Of a DNA stretch of 64,000 nt, positions 32,901-46,600 are shown piece by piece; position 1 is the first letter of the stretch, and each line of letters opens with the position of its first letter. The stretch comes from Lepas anatifera (taxonomy: Eukaryota; Arthropoda; Thecostraca; Lepadidae). The notes below the pieces were generated by a model that was not told the origin of the DNA, did no database searches, and was given only the letters and a program-made list of their open reading frames with translations. Location: assembly GCA_034440635.1 (NCBI GenBank), contig JAOTON010001597.1, forward strand, positions 1 through 64,000, read 5' to 3'. Both the position numbers and the translations under genes were made by a program.

Positions 32901-35900
32901 GAACTAAAGCCCCAGTGGGCTGCGCAGAAATCTGGCTGATGTCTACCCCACCACCGCATAATTCGAAAACAGGCCAATTTAATTCAACCCAGAAAGTGCG
33001 GGCTAAATCTACAGTAAACAGCCCTTCACAAGTTCTTTTCGGCTATTACGACTGACACTCACCTATGGCTCTTTCAACTCTCAGAAACTGGCCACCCACC
33101 TACGGACACCAGTTGTTGTTTTTCTTTATTTTGTATTATCAGCACTGCCAGAGTATGCGATTTCTGAAATTCGTCAATGAGGAACTCACCGGGGCTCACT
33201 TTCCGCCTCCAACAATATCGGATCTGTTCTACTGCCGACTAATCCGTTCATATTTTCCATGCACGTATCTTTTCCGAAGAGGCAACCTACCGATCAGTGA
33301 CCGGGATGTATGGGGAGCCACGTGGTAGGGCACGTCCTCGCGACGTCTTTGAAGCACCACCACCCCGGGTGGGACTCCTCCTCAGCCCTGTGACGTCCGG
33401 GTTTGTTGGCCGTCACGCCCGTGACGGCGCCAGCGTCACAGCCGTGACGCCATCAAAGCTCAGACGATCGCGCGCGCGCGGGCAGCGGCCGCGTTAACCT
33501 CTCGGCGCAGCGGTCAATGACGTCAGCCGCATGGTTGAAACGATAAGACACCGAGATTTTCTCTCGGACAGGCACGTGCTGGTGAAAATGCTGGCGTTTG
33601 GTGAACGTGTTACAGAACCTGCTGAGTCAGTCGTCAGGAGTTTCTTCCTGTCTTGATGGAGGTTCGATGATTTTCGTCATTAAACTGAATGTGAGTTGCA
33701 TAAGCGTAGTCACCGGCAAGAAAGTGAGGGGACCAGTCAAGCTTCAACCCGCTGCTGACCAAAAATGTCCCCTCCAGAACCAAAAACTCATCGGTTCCGG
33801 TCCCATTGCTGCATTCCGCATAGGTTGATCACACCATTTTACATTTTCTTCCAATCCAGCTGAGAACGGTGATTTTTTTAAATAAAAAAGTGAGGACCAG
33901 GCCCGTTGGCCCTCCCCTACCCTGATATAGAGCGAGCATGTAGCTCGACAGACGAAATGCGTTTGCCTTGCAGTCTGGTCAGCAAACTAGAATCGAGTCC
34001 GCCATACGTCGTGAGTCTGCTCAATTACAGCACAAAGCCTGCTTGCCTTAGGTGATGTAGTACAACATATATAGAATGAATGCAATAAATGAACTCATTG
34101 TGCATACCTCACGTGCTGCCTGGGGCGGTTCTCCAGCATTCGGCACGCTCTCCGGTGATCAAAGCAGATAAGCGGCGCGGTTTTCCCGCATGCACCAGTT
34201 AACGGATAACAACATGTAAATCGGCCGAAGCTCGTGCAGGGAACAATGTGGACCGGTGACGGGCAGCTTGTGGCGAGGCGTGTTTTCTAGCTGAGTGGCT
34301 TCAGAACAAGAGTAACTACAGCCCTGCTGCCTAGTTACTGTGGGTTCGTACTCTTCATGTTTTATGCAGTAGGAGTCTGGGGCTGACACCCAGCCAATTA
34401 CAGCAGTCGGTGGCGACGTTTTCGACATCAGCTGTGATCTATGAAGGCTTTGTTTTCACTTATCGGGTTTTAATTGGTGGAGAGAGTGGCGTTTATTGAT
34501 GCATCGACTGGCGATGCCCTAACAAAGTTTAAATGCATAAAAAGGAACATATATCCGCTAGACCTGATTTGGATACTATACCAAAGCTTTAAGCTTAATT
34601 AGTCTTTAGTAGTTATCCGCTTTGACCTCGGGGTTGATAAGCTCCTTTTGCCTCAGGTATTAGCGCTTATCTCCCGCTTTACGGAGATAATTTTAAATAT
34701 TACAAAGGAATCGAGCAGGTAGCCATTCATGATGACTGTGATAAAATTAAGACATTTCGTATTCATACCGAAGTATATGTTGTTAAGGCGGTACAGTCAT
34801 CTCCAAGTGCAGAAGGCTACATAATTTTGGTCATACAGAGTGTATTTTTCAATGTAACGATTTGATCCAGGCTGTGCCACTGCCGAAGGAATGATAGTCG
34901 GTATAAACTCAAAATCAAGAGGGATGCCCTCGAGTACAGTTTGAAGGTGTTGGTGCACTTGGTGAACTTGCCGAGAGGACCGAGGAGGGAAAGCCCCCAT
35001 CGCTCCGTCTGCTTTAGTCTGGCTGTGAAAATTCAAAGACGATTCCTCGAACACAATCACCGATCAGTTCTCTGCCATCAGCACAAAAACAGAATTGAGA
35101 TGTATGACCGGGAACATGTGAAAACAGTGGGATAGGTACTACGGTGCTTTCTAAGCTTCTTATCGAGCAGACATCCATCACTATCATTCGCATAGTCAAT
35201 GTGCTCACTTATTCCCCGTTACAAAACAGGAATCTTGTCCCGTATAAAATTAACGCGGCATGCAAAGATTGTGACCTAGCACCGTTTATGCACAGGACAT
35301 ATCCTTCTGCTGGACACAAAGGGAAACCGAACAAACAATTATCTGACTTTATAGTATGATGCAGGGACCAGTGGCGGATCCAGGATTTTATTTCGAGGAG
35401 GGCTAGGAGGCTCAAGCCTCCTCCGCCATTGCCTCGAAACAGCCTCCGGGTGTACATTAGCTACATGGGCACGCTGACATGGGTGGTGGGGGAGGGGGGT
35501 TGAACCCACTAGTCCCCCCTTTGTATCCGCCACTGGCAAAGACCTATTTTAACGATAAAATTGAACGAAAGTAATATAATTTCTTGGTTTTGTACGAATT
35601 CTTTTAACTGCAATGGTTTGGTTAAGTTCAAGGGTGTTTTTTTTACAGAGGAGTAGGACTATTTTGGTAGCGATCGAAGTTTGAGTGTCTGCAGAAATGT
35701 ATGTATTCACCAATTTGAACTCATTTCTGTCTCAAAGACTCAGAGTGAACATTATGGCTGCATCGCTTGGAAAATAAGATGCCTATGTCTGCAGTGCAAA
35801 AGCAGCGCTAATGTCGGATTTTTAGGAGGAATTATTTGCTTACCAGGAAATCGGTGACCCAAATAGGCGCTAAAAATATTATTCTGGCGGGGTAAAGTTC

Positions 35901-38900
35901 ATTGAACCATACTGATCGGAATAAACTGATTCTTTTCAGTAGCTGTTTTGTAGGAATTTCATGAAAAAGCTTGGCTCGGATGAAAATGATTTGCTTTTTT
36001 CAATAAATGAAGATTCTGAGACGTCAATCAAGCTTTCAAAAGTACTATTTTGTGGTCCTATTCTAATGACATTCAAAATATATTTAGATAATTTTCTGCA
36101 ACAGTGTTGTCGCGCAAGCTGGCATTTTGCTGTTGAGTCAAGGGACAGTATCGAAACGAAGCCATCAGGAATTGTTTATGACCGGATTTTGTTAAAACAT
36201 AGGCACGCAATATCATAGTCGTTTTGCGACCCAGGAATTGTTATTCACGGGAAACTTCAAGGCCTCAGATTCTACTCATAGCTTTACGGGTTCTTTGTTT
36301 GTTTGGAGCGAAGCTGAATTTCAGGGCGGAGTCCACGCACCCAGAATCGAAAGCCATCTCTTAGCTCCCATAATAACAGCTGCTGCGCGTCAGCGTAAGG
36401 CATTTTATTTCGTTTCGAACCACCAGTGGTAGATTCAAACTATGGGTTTGATTTGTCTGTGCGTGAGGAAATCCGCGCGGCTGACTGGGTAACCCAGTTT
36501 TGCTAATGAACTGCCTTGGGCGGGAGCGGAGCAGCCACCCATCATCTCGGAGAAGACCGGGCCGGAGCCGGTCCGCCCCAGGGCAGCCCACAGGGGCGCA
36601 TTCTGGAAATGACAGAGGCGCCTAATGACCGACAGTGAGATTCGCTCCTCTGTCCTGACGGGACGAGCATGATACGTAAAGGCTTGGAGGATTGTCTGAT
36701 ATCAGGTCATGTACGCTGCTTGAGTGTGCACTCGTCTCTGCGAGTGAGGGTGTGTTGGATTTAATATCTATACGCATTCCATTTCCAGTTAATCTCATTC
36801 ATTTGGTACTTTCGCTGTGCCACCAATTCACAGATCAAAGTCAATCTTATGATTTTTTGCCAGTTAGAAATTCCATTTTACTTGTTCGGACATTCCAACA
36901 TACCTGAACTAAGAGCAGAATATTTCCTGCAAAAATAAGCTGTAGCCTTCTGGTGCTATCAGATAAACCCATAATTATCAACGCCAGCTTATGACACCAG
37001 CCGAGAGAGGCGACGGCCCAAATACCTCTGCTTCACCACGGTCTTCTTGGACCCAGCAGCCGCTCCTGCGCCTCCTCTGCAGCGGTCGGACGTGCAGATC
37101 GGCGGCGGCCGGATGGCCGGGTCATTACCGGCTATTGAGTCTGCTGCGGCAGCGTTGGCCCTGCTGACGGCCCGAGGAAGACCGCTCTCCTGTGTCATGG
37201 CAGGCAGCTGACACCTCGGTAGCGGATCAGATGGTGCCGCTGACAGATCGGTCACTGTGCCGGGCGTCTCACTGGCAGATCGGTCACTGTGCCGGGCGTC
37301 TCACTGGCAGATCGGTCAGTATGCCGGGAGTGTCACTGGCAGATGGGCCACTGCAAAATTCAAGGAAATGAAAAGGCCGATGAGCAGGCAAAAAAGTCCC
37401 TAGAACTTAGAGAGATCGCACCCTTAACGTGGTCTGGAGACGATAGCAAAGCTCTCCTCCAGGACACCATCCGGAAGCAAATTCAAAATGACTGGACTAC
37501 AAACCACAGCGCCCACCTATTCTATATCAAGCCTAACATCGGCTACTGGCCCAGTTCCAACCAAAAGAGTCGCCGGCGCGAGGTTATTCTAACCAGACTC
37601 AGAAATGGACACACAAAATTAAATGCCTATTGGAACGCGGGTACCTGTGGTACCTGCGACGCAATGGAGAATCCCTATCACATTCTCATCGATTGTCCCC
37701 AGCACAATACCCATCGGCAACCCATGCTAGATTACTGCCGAATCCAAAACATCCCTGTAGACCTAAAAACTCTGCTCGGGAACGACCATCCTGAGCTACT
37801 CGAAAAAGTCTTTACATTCCTAAAGGACTCTGGGCTAGAGAAGTTTCTATAAATCACCCCTCCCAGTATATATGATGGAGGGTGCATGGTGCACCCCCAA
37901 AGTAGGACTTGCCTATTTTCCAATCATAGATGATCCACTGCGAAATTTAAGCAATAGTTTTGTAACCTTTAAATGGTTCATTGTAGGCTAAGGATAGGTT
38001 ATGTTAGGCTAACTTTGAAATCAGGTTAGGTTAGATAGGTTAGATTTCTTCACCGCAGTGATACCTTTCACTGCGGGTCTATACTAACCACACCTATACT
38101 CTTACTAACAATCTAACTATCCTCTCACACTTCTTTCTCTGCGCGGCGGCTGCCCAGCCGAAGAGGGGAGCTGCAACTTCACCTCCGGGTTGCAGGGTAA
38201 ATTCGCGGCACCCTGGCCAGGTGTTTAGCGCACTTTCTAAAATACGAAATTATTGAGTTAACGGAGGTTTTCGAGTAACGTATACAAGCGGACATCAATA
38301 GCTGACACACAAAATTCTAAATTCCAAATTCTAAATTCCAAATTCTAAATTTCAAACTCTAAATTTAAGGTCTTCAACCACAGAAATAACCTTTGCACTC
38401 TGCGGGTCTAAACCTATTAAAAGACCTCCCTTGGCATGGCTATGCCATTGCCACGCCCGTCCATTTGCAAGCTAAAACATCTTGCAACCCATTACTTGAA
38501 ATAACTCCCTTTGCTTTAACAGACTAACGTAGCTTGCCCTCACACAAAATTCTAAATTTCTCCCACACACTCCTTTAGAGGTGGGCAAAGGTGCTATGCA
38601 CAGAACGCCTAATAAAAAGCCATTGATGATCGGTCACTGTGCCGGGTGTCTTACTGGCAGATCGGTCACTGTGCCGGGTGTCTCACTGACAGATCGGTCA
38701 GTATGCCGGGAGTGTCACTGGCAGATCGGTCACTGTGCCGGGCGTCTCACTGGCAGATCGGTCACTGTGCCGGGCGTCTCACTGGCAGATCGGTCACTGT
38801 GCCGGGCGTCTCACTGGCAGATCGGTCAGTGTACCGGGAGTGTCACTGGCAGATCGGTCACTGTGCCGGATGTCTGTCACTGACAGATCGGCCAGTGTGA

Positions 38901-40596
38901 CAGTGTCTGTCACTGACAGATAAGGAAGTGCGCCGGTCACCTATCACTGGCAGATAAGGTAGTGTGCCGGGTGTCTGTCACTGACAGATAAAGCAGCGTG
39001 CCGGTTACCTGTCATTGACAGATCGGTCAGTATCCCGAGCATCTGTCATTGACAGACAGTCACAGTGCAATCGTTTGGTTGGGTCCGCGACGCTTTGTCT
39101 AGTTCTGGAGGGTGCTCTGGATCTGAGCCTGGACAGCCGGGACTTGGCGCTCTACCCTACTTACTTGGCGCTCTCAAGCCTAGCTTACTTCCTTCCCCCA
39201 CCCCCTCCTCCCCCGACGTCATATAACCTAGGTCTTGGTTCGTTTTAAAGGCCAAAGTAAAAATAAAATGAATGAGATAAGCCAGTACTCGGGCTTGACC
39301 TGACTGCTAAGTGTTAGATCGTTAGTACGTCTTTTTGCAAAGTGATGATTGAAAACTTCAGGCATTCCATCATTTTGTGATAATTTAGAACTCAGCCTTA
39401 ATATTTAACGAAGTCAAGGATAAAGATGGGTAAAAACAAGAGGGAGAGGGGAGATGGGAAAAGGAGAACAAAACCAAAATAAAATAGAAAAATAGATCGG
39501 GAAAAGTGATGAGAAGCAAGGAACAGGCGCAGAATCAGAGACAGGATGGAGAAAAAGACGGATGGTGGAGAGGCGGGCGGCGCTGGGCCGCCTCATGTCC
39601 CAGATCTGCCACTCGGCGCCACTGCGCGCCACAGTAACGGTGTGGTGCGTCAGAACTGCCTCCCCGCGCCGCCAGCCGTCGTACCGGGCACTGGGACCTG
39701 TGTACCAGACGCCGGAAAAAAGCACACACACAGGGCACCTTGAAAGCAGTGCATTCCACTCTCAGGAAGGTGCTGTTAAATCGGGCACGCCTATGCCGCT
39801 GTGCAGTTTGTACTTGATGATTTGTGTTGTGCGGGATTCCCACCCGCGATTGTAACGAGCAGCGCCGGTGTGGAGCGATGACGAGGAAAGCTCGTGCTGA
39901 GAACAATCCAGACATTCGCACGCCAGTCATATTCGAGGACAAGGTCACGGCAACCATTTCTGCAACACTCTGAGAATTCCAGACTTTGCCGAGGAATGCC
40001 CGCTTGAATTTTATTCCAGACTTAACCTTTTAATGAGCGCTAACAATAAATCCAAAGTGAAGTGCAAATGAATTTGAAACGCATGCAAGCGCAACAAAAG
40101 CGTCATAATGAGTTGGTGCAATGCATATTTGTCAAAATGGAGCAGCATCTAAGGGGCGAAATGCTGCAATTAATCTACGGTTCTCAGCGGAAAGAAGGTG
40201 CTATCGAAATTATTGGTGCTTAAGGTGTCGTCATTGTTGGGGTTTAAGGGCTGACCGTCTTTCACTTTAAAGGTCATATGGCGCCCATATCCATAACGTA
40301 TAATCTTTATTTCTTTTCGCCGATTTCTCTGTTGTTTTTTTCGACGATTCTCTGGTGGTTTGCCAGTTAGAGTCTTTGGCAGACGCTACGTGACTGCTGA
40401 CCCTCGCTCTCCACGTGGAGTGGGACGGTGCCGTTTTTCTGGGCGTGGCGGGCAGCGATGAAACCGACCATATTCACCACAGCTCACCGATCAGTTTCAC
40501 CAGGGTCGAACACCTGATATCTCACTTCTATCAGATGACCAAGCCCCTCCAACGAAAGTGTTTGTGGTCTAACTACCAGCCTGCCAACTCTCTCAA

Positions 40597-40661
<65 letters not shown>

Positions 40662-43600
40662 CTCTCTCTCTCACGAAATTTTCCCTCCTTCCCTCCTCTC
40701 GCGCTCTCTCCCTTTGTTCTTCTCCTCTCTCTCTCACTCTGAGCTTCTTTCACACACTCTATCTCACCTCCATCATCTTTTTTTACTCTGTAATTTTTCC
40801 CCGATATATAACTAATTTGCCTGCATGCCTGTTCCGTATTCGTAATTGTTTCGCAGGGTGGGTGGAGTATGACTAATGACGTCACTTGTGGCTGCCCATC
40901 ATCATTAAGTCCCGGCTCAAACGTGATGTCTGTGACCAGCAATGCCGCCGGGGCCGCTCAGCCAACTTTCCCTCAGATGAGGCACACATACATGTAAGCT
41001 CTGAAATTGTGGGTCGGATACCAGGGGTGCTGAGATGCATGACGGGGGAGTTCCGCGTCCAGAATATTGCTGCTTGGCTTCTATCACATCCAAAGGCCGC
41101 CAACAGCCGTCAAATAAAGTCAGCCAGCAGTGTAGCTATGCGTGTTCGGAACGTTTTCGAGTAAAGATAGCTTCATGATTATTTTCACCATGCCTCTGTG
41201 TTAGCGGAGCCTCAGTAAGTGGGAGGTCATGTTTTCAGGTAACATCAGACCAATTTTTGACTGCATGATCCGCCGAATTTAGGGGAAAACTGGCGTCAAG
41301 GTGAGGGACAAAGGAGGACACATTATAATAATTTGCAGCTGATGTGCCCTTTAAACTCAACACTCGCACACACATGCGAAAACAAAAAAACCAAACATAA
41401 TTCAGTGCTGGAGGGTTTATCCCGCAGCGAAAGAAGATTAAAAATGTATATATTTTTTGGTGTTCTGCCATGCAACGTCGTTAGAAGAATGTGAGAACAA
41501 CAGTGTGCGTCCATGCATTCGCAGGACATGACAGTGCAACGATCCTCAATAACTCAAATGTGTAGGTACCAGTGACTCTGAAAATAACTTATCTTTTAAT
41601 CAGTGCAACGATCCTCAAAAACTCAGATATGTAGGTACCCGTGACTCTAAAAATAACTTATCTTTCAATCTTGAAACATTAAGGTACCTGATGTGACTTG
41701 CCATAATACATAGTTCTGATTTTAACCAGAATATCTAAATTGGTCCAGCATGTATGATAAAAACATCATTTCATTGCAAAGACCATTCCCTGAATGTACC
41801 TTGCGTCGTGGTTGCAGCCACCTCTTGTTGTCTTCCGCCCCTCAGATCTGTCCGTTGAGCCTGCCACCAACTTCAGGCCGTAGGCACACTATCAGCGGCC
41901 ATCAGCACCGTGTCAGAGATGCCTTACACCCATACCTGCCTCCAACGGCCTGACAAAGCCATCCTGAGCAGGCTGGCCATTCGGCGGCCGCCCTCTGACG
42001 GCGATTCTGGCCCAGTTTCACTGTCGGCCAGGAGCGGCACTGTTGCCGGCGACCTCGCCACAGTTCCCGTGACCTGCGACCTCTGACCCTGGATACTCGG
42101 TCCACCCACAACCAACGCAGACGGGTGCTCAGCAGGCACGCGCAGCTCACGGGGGCGTGACAGGCGCACGAATGGCACGGGTAGGTGTGAGGCACGCATC
42201 AGCCTGGGCACGCACGCTGGCTGGAGTTGGTTTCACCTCTCTCTTATTCCTTTCTGGAGCTGGCACATGACCAAGAGACTCTCGACCCTGTTTAGGGAGA
42301 AGAATTTGTGAAATATCTGGACACCCGCTTGCTAGTTGGAACAGTTTGAACAGGTTAGGCTCATTTTCAGTATGAGGTAGGTATTGGTCTTTGATGAGGA
42401 GAAGCAACGATTTTGATTAGGTACTGGAAAATTATCCGTAGCAAAAATTCCGTATTAACAGGATCATTTGATCAAAATACTGACTTCACTTGATTGCAAA
42501 ATTATGAGACAGTTTTTATTTTTATCATGAGCGTGTTTTTTAGTAAGACCACTGATCTGCCCTGTCACAAAAAGCAGGTCCAAGTAAAACGTTCGGGGGC
42601 ACCCACCAGGGTGATCGCATGAGGTGTTTGTTTTAAGAAAATCGGCGAAAAGGTAAATTAGGTAAAACAATGTCAATTTGATCCTTTAAGGGGGCATCAC
42701 CGTATTTCCGCCCCCTGAACCCGCCCCTGCCTGTCGGATATACCTATGGTCACAGTCAAGCGGCTGGAATGTTGTCCGACTTCATATAGAAAAACATGGA
42801 CAGTCTGGATAGATTGCAAGTGGCGCATCGAGGAGCATTGTTATACCTGGACAAAGAGCGTTCAAATATGGGGACGATCAACTGTTTCACACGTATCTCA
42901 CCCGCCACAGCTTCAGAGACGACGCTTGGATCACCCGCTCAGCCTGGACTCAGTTGTTGTCGGTTAATGAGTGGCTCTTGAGAATTTAGCCAACAAAATA
43001 GAAATAAAATGCTTTATTCAACCTCTCGTTGCAAAGCCGCTCTGGTAGGCGTGACGTCATGTGATTAGTCGCTCCCGCTGTGCTGTTCTAGCGCTGGTAT
43101 TTGCACTCCTATTTGCAGTTCAACGCTGCATGTTGCCGCGTCAATATCACGTCGTGTTTGTGTTGTTTCCATGACAACGGCGAGTCGGCAGTCACGTGGT
43201 GCTGTACATCGATCGAGAGCCGAGCTCGGTGGCCCGGACAACTGATGGGAACATGGCTGGAATTACCTGGAAGCAGGTGTTGACGGAAATGCCGGCGGAG
43301 TTGATGCGGCACCCTCGCCATACTGTCTTTACCTTCTCCGTCACGGGAACCTGCGATGCAATGGATGCCGCAGGCCTCGTAACATAGCTGACTGTAGACG
43401 CTCATGTCCGACTATTGATCATAAGGCTTGAAGCCTCCTATAATTCCCGGCTACTTGACAATTATTTCATTAATTTGTGGGAGGATTTGCGACACATTGA
43501 AGAGATCTGGCACACTCGGGATCCCACATCTACGTAACCTGTTCGAATGAAACCGACTCAGCCGGAGCACACGATTCCTCATAATTCTGACACTCAGACA

Positions 43601-46600
43601 CCCGTGATACATTACCAAAAAAATCACCGGCTGGCCCCGCCGCCTGTAAAAAGCGCGCTCACCGGGCTGCCGCTAGTCCTTCAGGCGGCGAGCGGTCATA
43701 GCCGATCCATGACGGGCCAGAATAAACTCCCATCGGCAGACCGGCAGTGCCGGCCGGCGTCACCCTTGTGAGAATGAGTCCGTCTCGTCGGCGGCGGCGG
43801 CCGAGGCGTCGACGGTAACGGTGCGCTCGTGACGCATGTGACGCGCGGTACCTGCCTGCGTCGCCGCCGACCCGTCGCGGTCACGTGCTCCGTCGGCGGC
43901 GATGCGTCGCGCCGACGCGGCCCACTGGGCGGCTCTATTCGACACCCGTGCGCTCAACTAGAGTGCGCACACTCGGAGGTGAAGAGTTTAACGAATGGTC
44001 TCACGAAAGTTCATATCCTATCCTTCATAGCCAAATGACAGTTAAATAATTTGGAAAATAGTCCTGTATCGGAGAGTCAAGCACAGTCTGCAGGGTGGTG
44101 TCTCGAGAAGCAGTGTTTTCACCTCTGCTCGTGCCGCGCCCGCCGCTCTGCGTACCCGGACGACAATGGAGCCTCCCACTCGCGCGTCACCGCCGTCCTG
44201 TCCGGCTGTAGCAGGCGCTGCCAATCAACCCGACCAGTGAATCACGACGGCCCGAGGACACGACTCACGACGGCCCGAGGACACTACTCACGACGGCCCG
44301 AGGACACGAGACTCACGACGGCCCGAGGACACGACTCACGACGGCCCGAGGACACGACTCACGACGGCCCGAGGACACGACTCACGACGGCCCGAGGACA
44401 CGACTCACGACGGCCCGAGGACGCGACTCACGAAGGCCCGAGGACACGACTCACGACGGCCCGAGGACACGACTCACGACGGCCCGAGGACACGACTCAC
44501 GACGGCCCGAGGACACGACTCACGACGGCCCGAGGACACGACTCACGACGGCCCGAGGACACGACTCACGACGGCCCGAGGACACGACTCACGACGGCCC
44601 GAGGACACGACTCACGACGGCCCGAGGACACGACTCACGACGGCCCGAGGACACGACTCACGAGACTGCCACACTGGTCAGCAGCACCGACCGCGCTCAC
44701 GGCGTCATTTCCGGCACCTCCCGACAGGTGCGGCACAAACGCGCGGCAGACAGTTATAGTCTGTCTCCAGATATCAGACAGATAGCCTGTCTGATCTCTG
44801 TTTCCAGATATCAGACAGATAGCCTGTCTCCAGATATCAGACAGTTAGTCTGTCTCCTCTTCGTCTCCAGATATCAGACAGCTAGCCTGTCTGATCTCTA
44901 TTTCCAGATATCCGACAGATAGCCTGTCTCCAGATATCAGACAGCTATCCTGTCTCCTCTCTGTCTCCAGATATCAGGCAGATAGCCTGTCTGCTCTCTG
45001 TCTCCAGACATCAGTCAGCTAGCCTGTCTCCTCTCTGTCTCCAGATATCAAACAGCCAGCCTGTCTCCTCTCTGTCTCCAGATATCAGACAGATAGCCTG
45101 TCTCCTCTCTGTCTCCAGATATCAGATAGATAGCCTGTCTCCTCTCTGTCTCCAGATCGGGATGCGTCCTAATGCTGGTACTTGAGATCGCGAAGTTTAC
45201 CATTTCTGGGGGTGATACTGTCATGCTTCACTGAAAAAGCTTTCTTTTTTCGCATCAGGCACGACCTCATCGGCATTTTTACGATAGCTGATTTGTATGT
45301 AGCCGGTGGATTAGATCGCCATCTTCAATTAAGTCTCACGCTGGCAGGGTAGGAAACGGGATGTTTGCGGTGTCAGAAAAACTGTTTGTGAGGTCATCTC
45401 CTAACCGCCAGGAGCGACCAGTCGTCTCCTTCTGTCCTTCCGTTGTAGCTGACTACTCAAGTTACGGACCGATACCGCGATAAGCGTGTCGTATACCTAG
45501 CCCTGAAAGCTGAGCCGACCTTAAACCACAGCAAAACAGCAAACGTGCGGCTCATTGATGGGCAAGGATTGTGAAAGGGTTCCGGCAGGCCACTGTCTCA
45601 TCGGCCGTCAAATTTGTAGTCTCCTTTGCGCAGGAGATATGTTTCGCCAGTACCGATATGGGCAGATGCTGATGGTGAACCAAAACGTGATCAACACACA
45701 GCTAACACCATTTCTGGGCACGTTCTCAACCATAGCCCAAAGCCGAGCGGCAATAATAGTTGAATCGTTAATCCACAAGTGTCCACGGCAGGTTTGCGCT
45801 CTCACGCCACTATATAATTCACACCTCCGACAGCACGCCGGGCTTGGTCTGGATAGCAATTGGACTGAAGAGGCGCTATAACACCACATGGCACTTCCAC
45901 GTTTAAATGCAATGGTTTGTGTGTGCGTAGTGACAAATGGTTACAACGATAAACGAGCACGATTGAAGAACGCCTGCGACTCACATGGGACATTACACAT
46001 GGGACAAAATACTTTGAACTTATACGCCGAGGGAGGTTTCCTAGGCCTTATAAAAAGACGCAATGGGCTGCGCATCTGCTGCAAACCCCCATCGGCCTAA
46101 AACTCTCGTGCCTCATACAGAATTTGTATAAGCAGTGAATAGTGAATCTGTTGACGCTCGGCCATTAGAAAAGCTTCAGGAGTGGAAATCAGGACGCAGG
46201 ATGCTAGAATTTGTCTTGGTTTGAGCCTGCCCTTTCCTTGAGTCCACTGAGAGCGCTGGCCGTCCCAGTCAAGAAGAGCCCGTGGTCATCACATGGAATA
46301 ATCATGGTCTGATGTATAGACAGCGGCACTGAACTCCGCAATGTCCTAGATACCTCTGATATATGCCCACGGCACCTATACAATAAACGGCTTCTTACCC
46401 TCTCGGCACCCGTTATCGCACACCATCAGAGCTCAATCCATCACTGATATTTCATTAATCGATTGCGTCATGAGTTGCTATTGCGCGCCCATCACGAGTA
46501 ACACGATTTATCTTCAAGTCAGTGTCGGTTGGATTGATTGGTGAGCAATTTTCATCCAATTGTTCTACTACGTTTTGCCCAGCATACTTAATCTGTAAAT

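Noticed and set aside
44051..44785. 244-codon open frame
   Set aside because: It spans a 23-bp minisatellite and yields a 23-residue repeat peptide, an arithmetic artefact.
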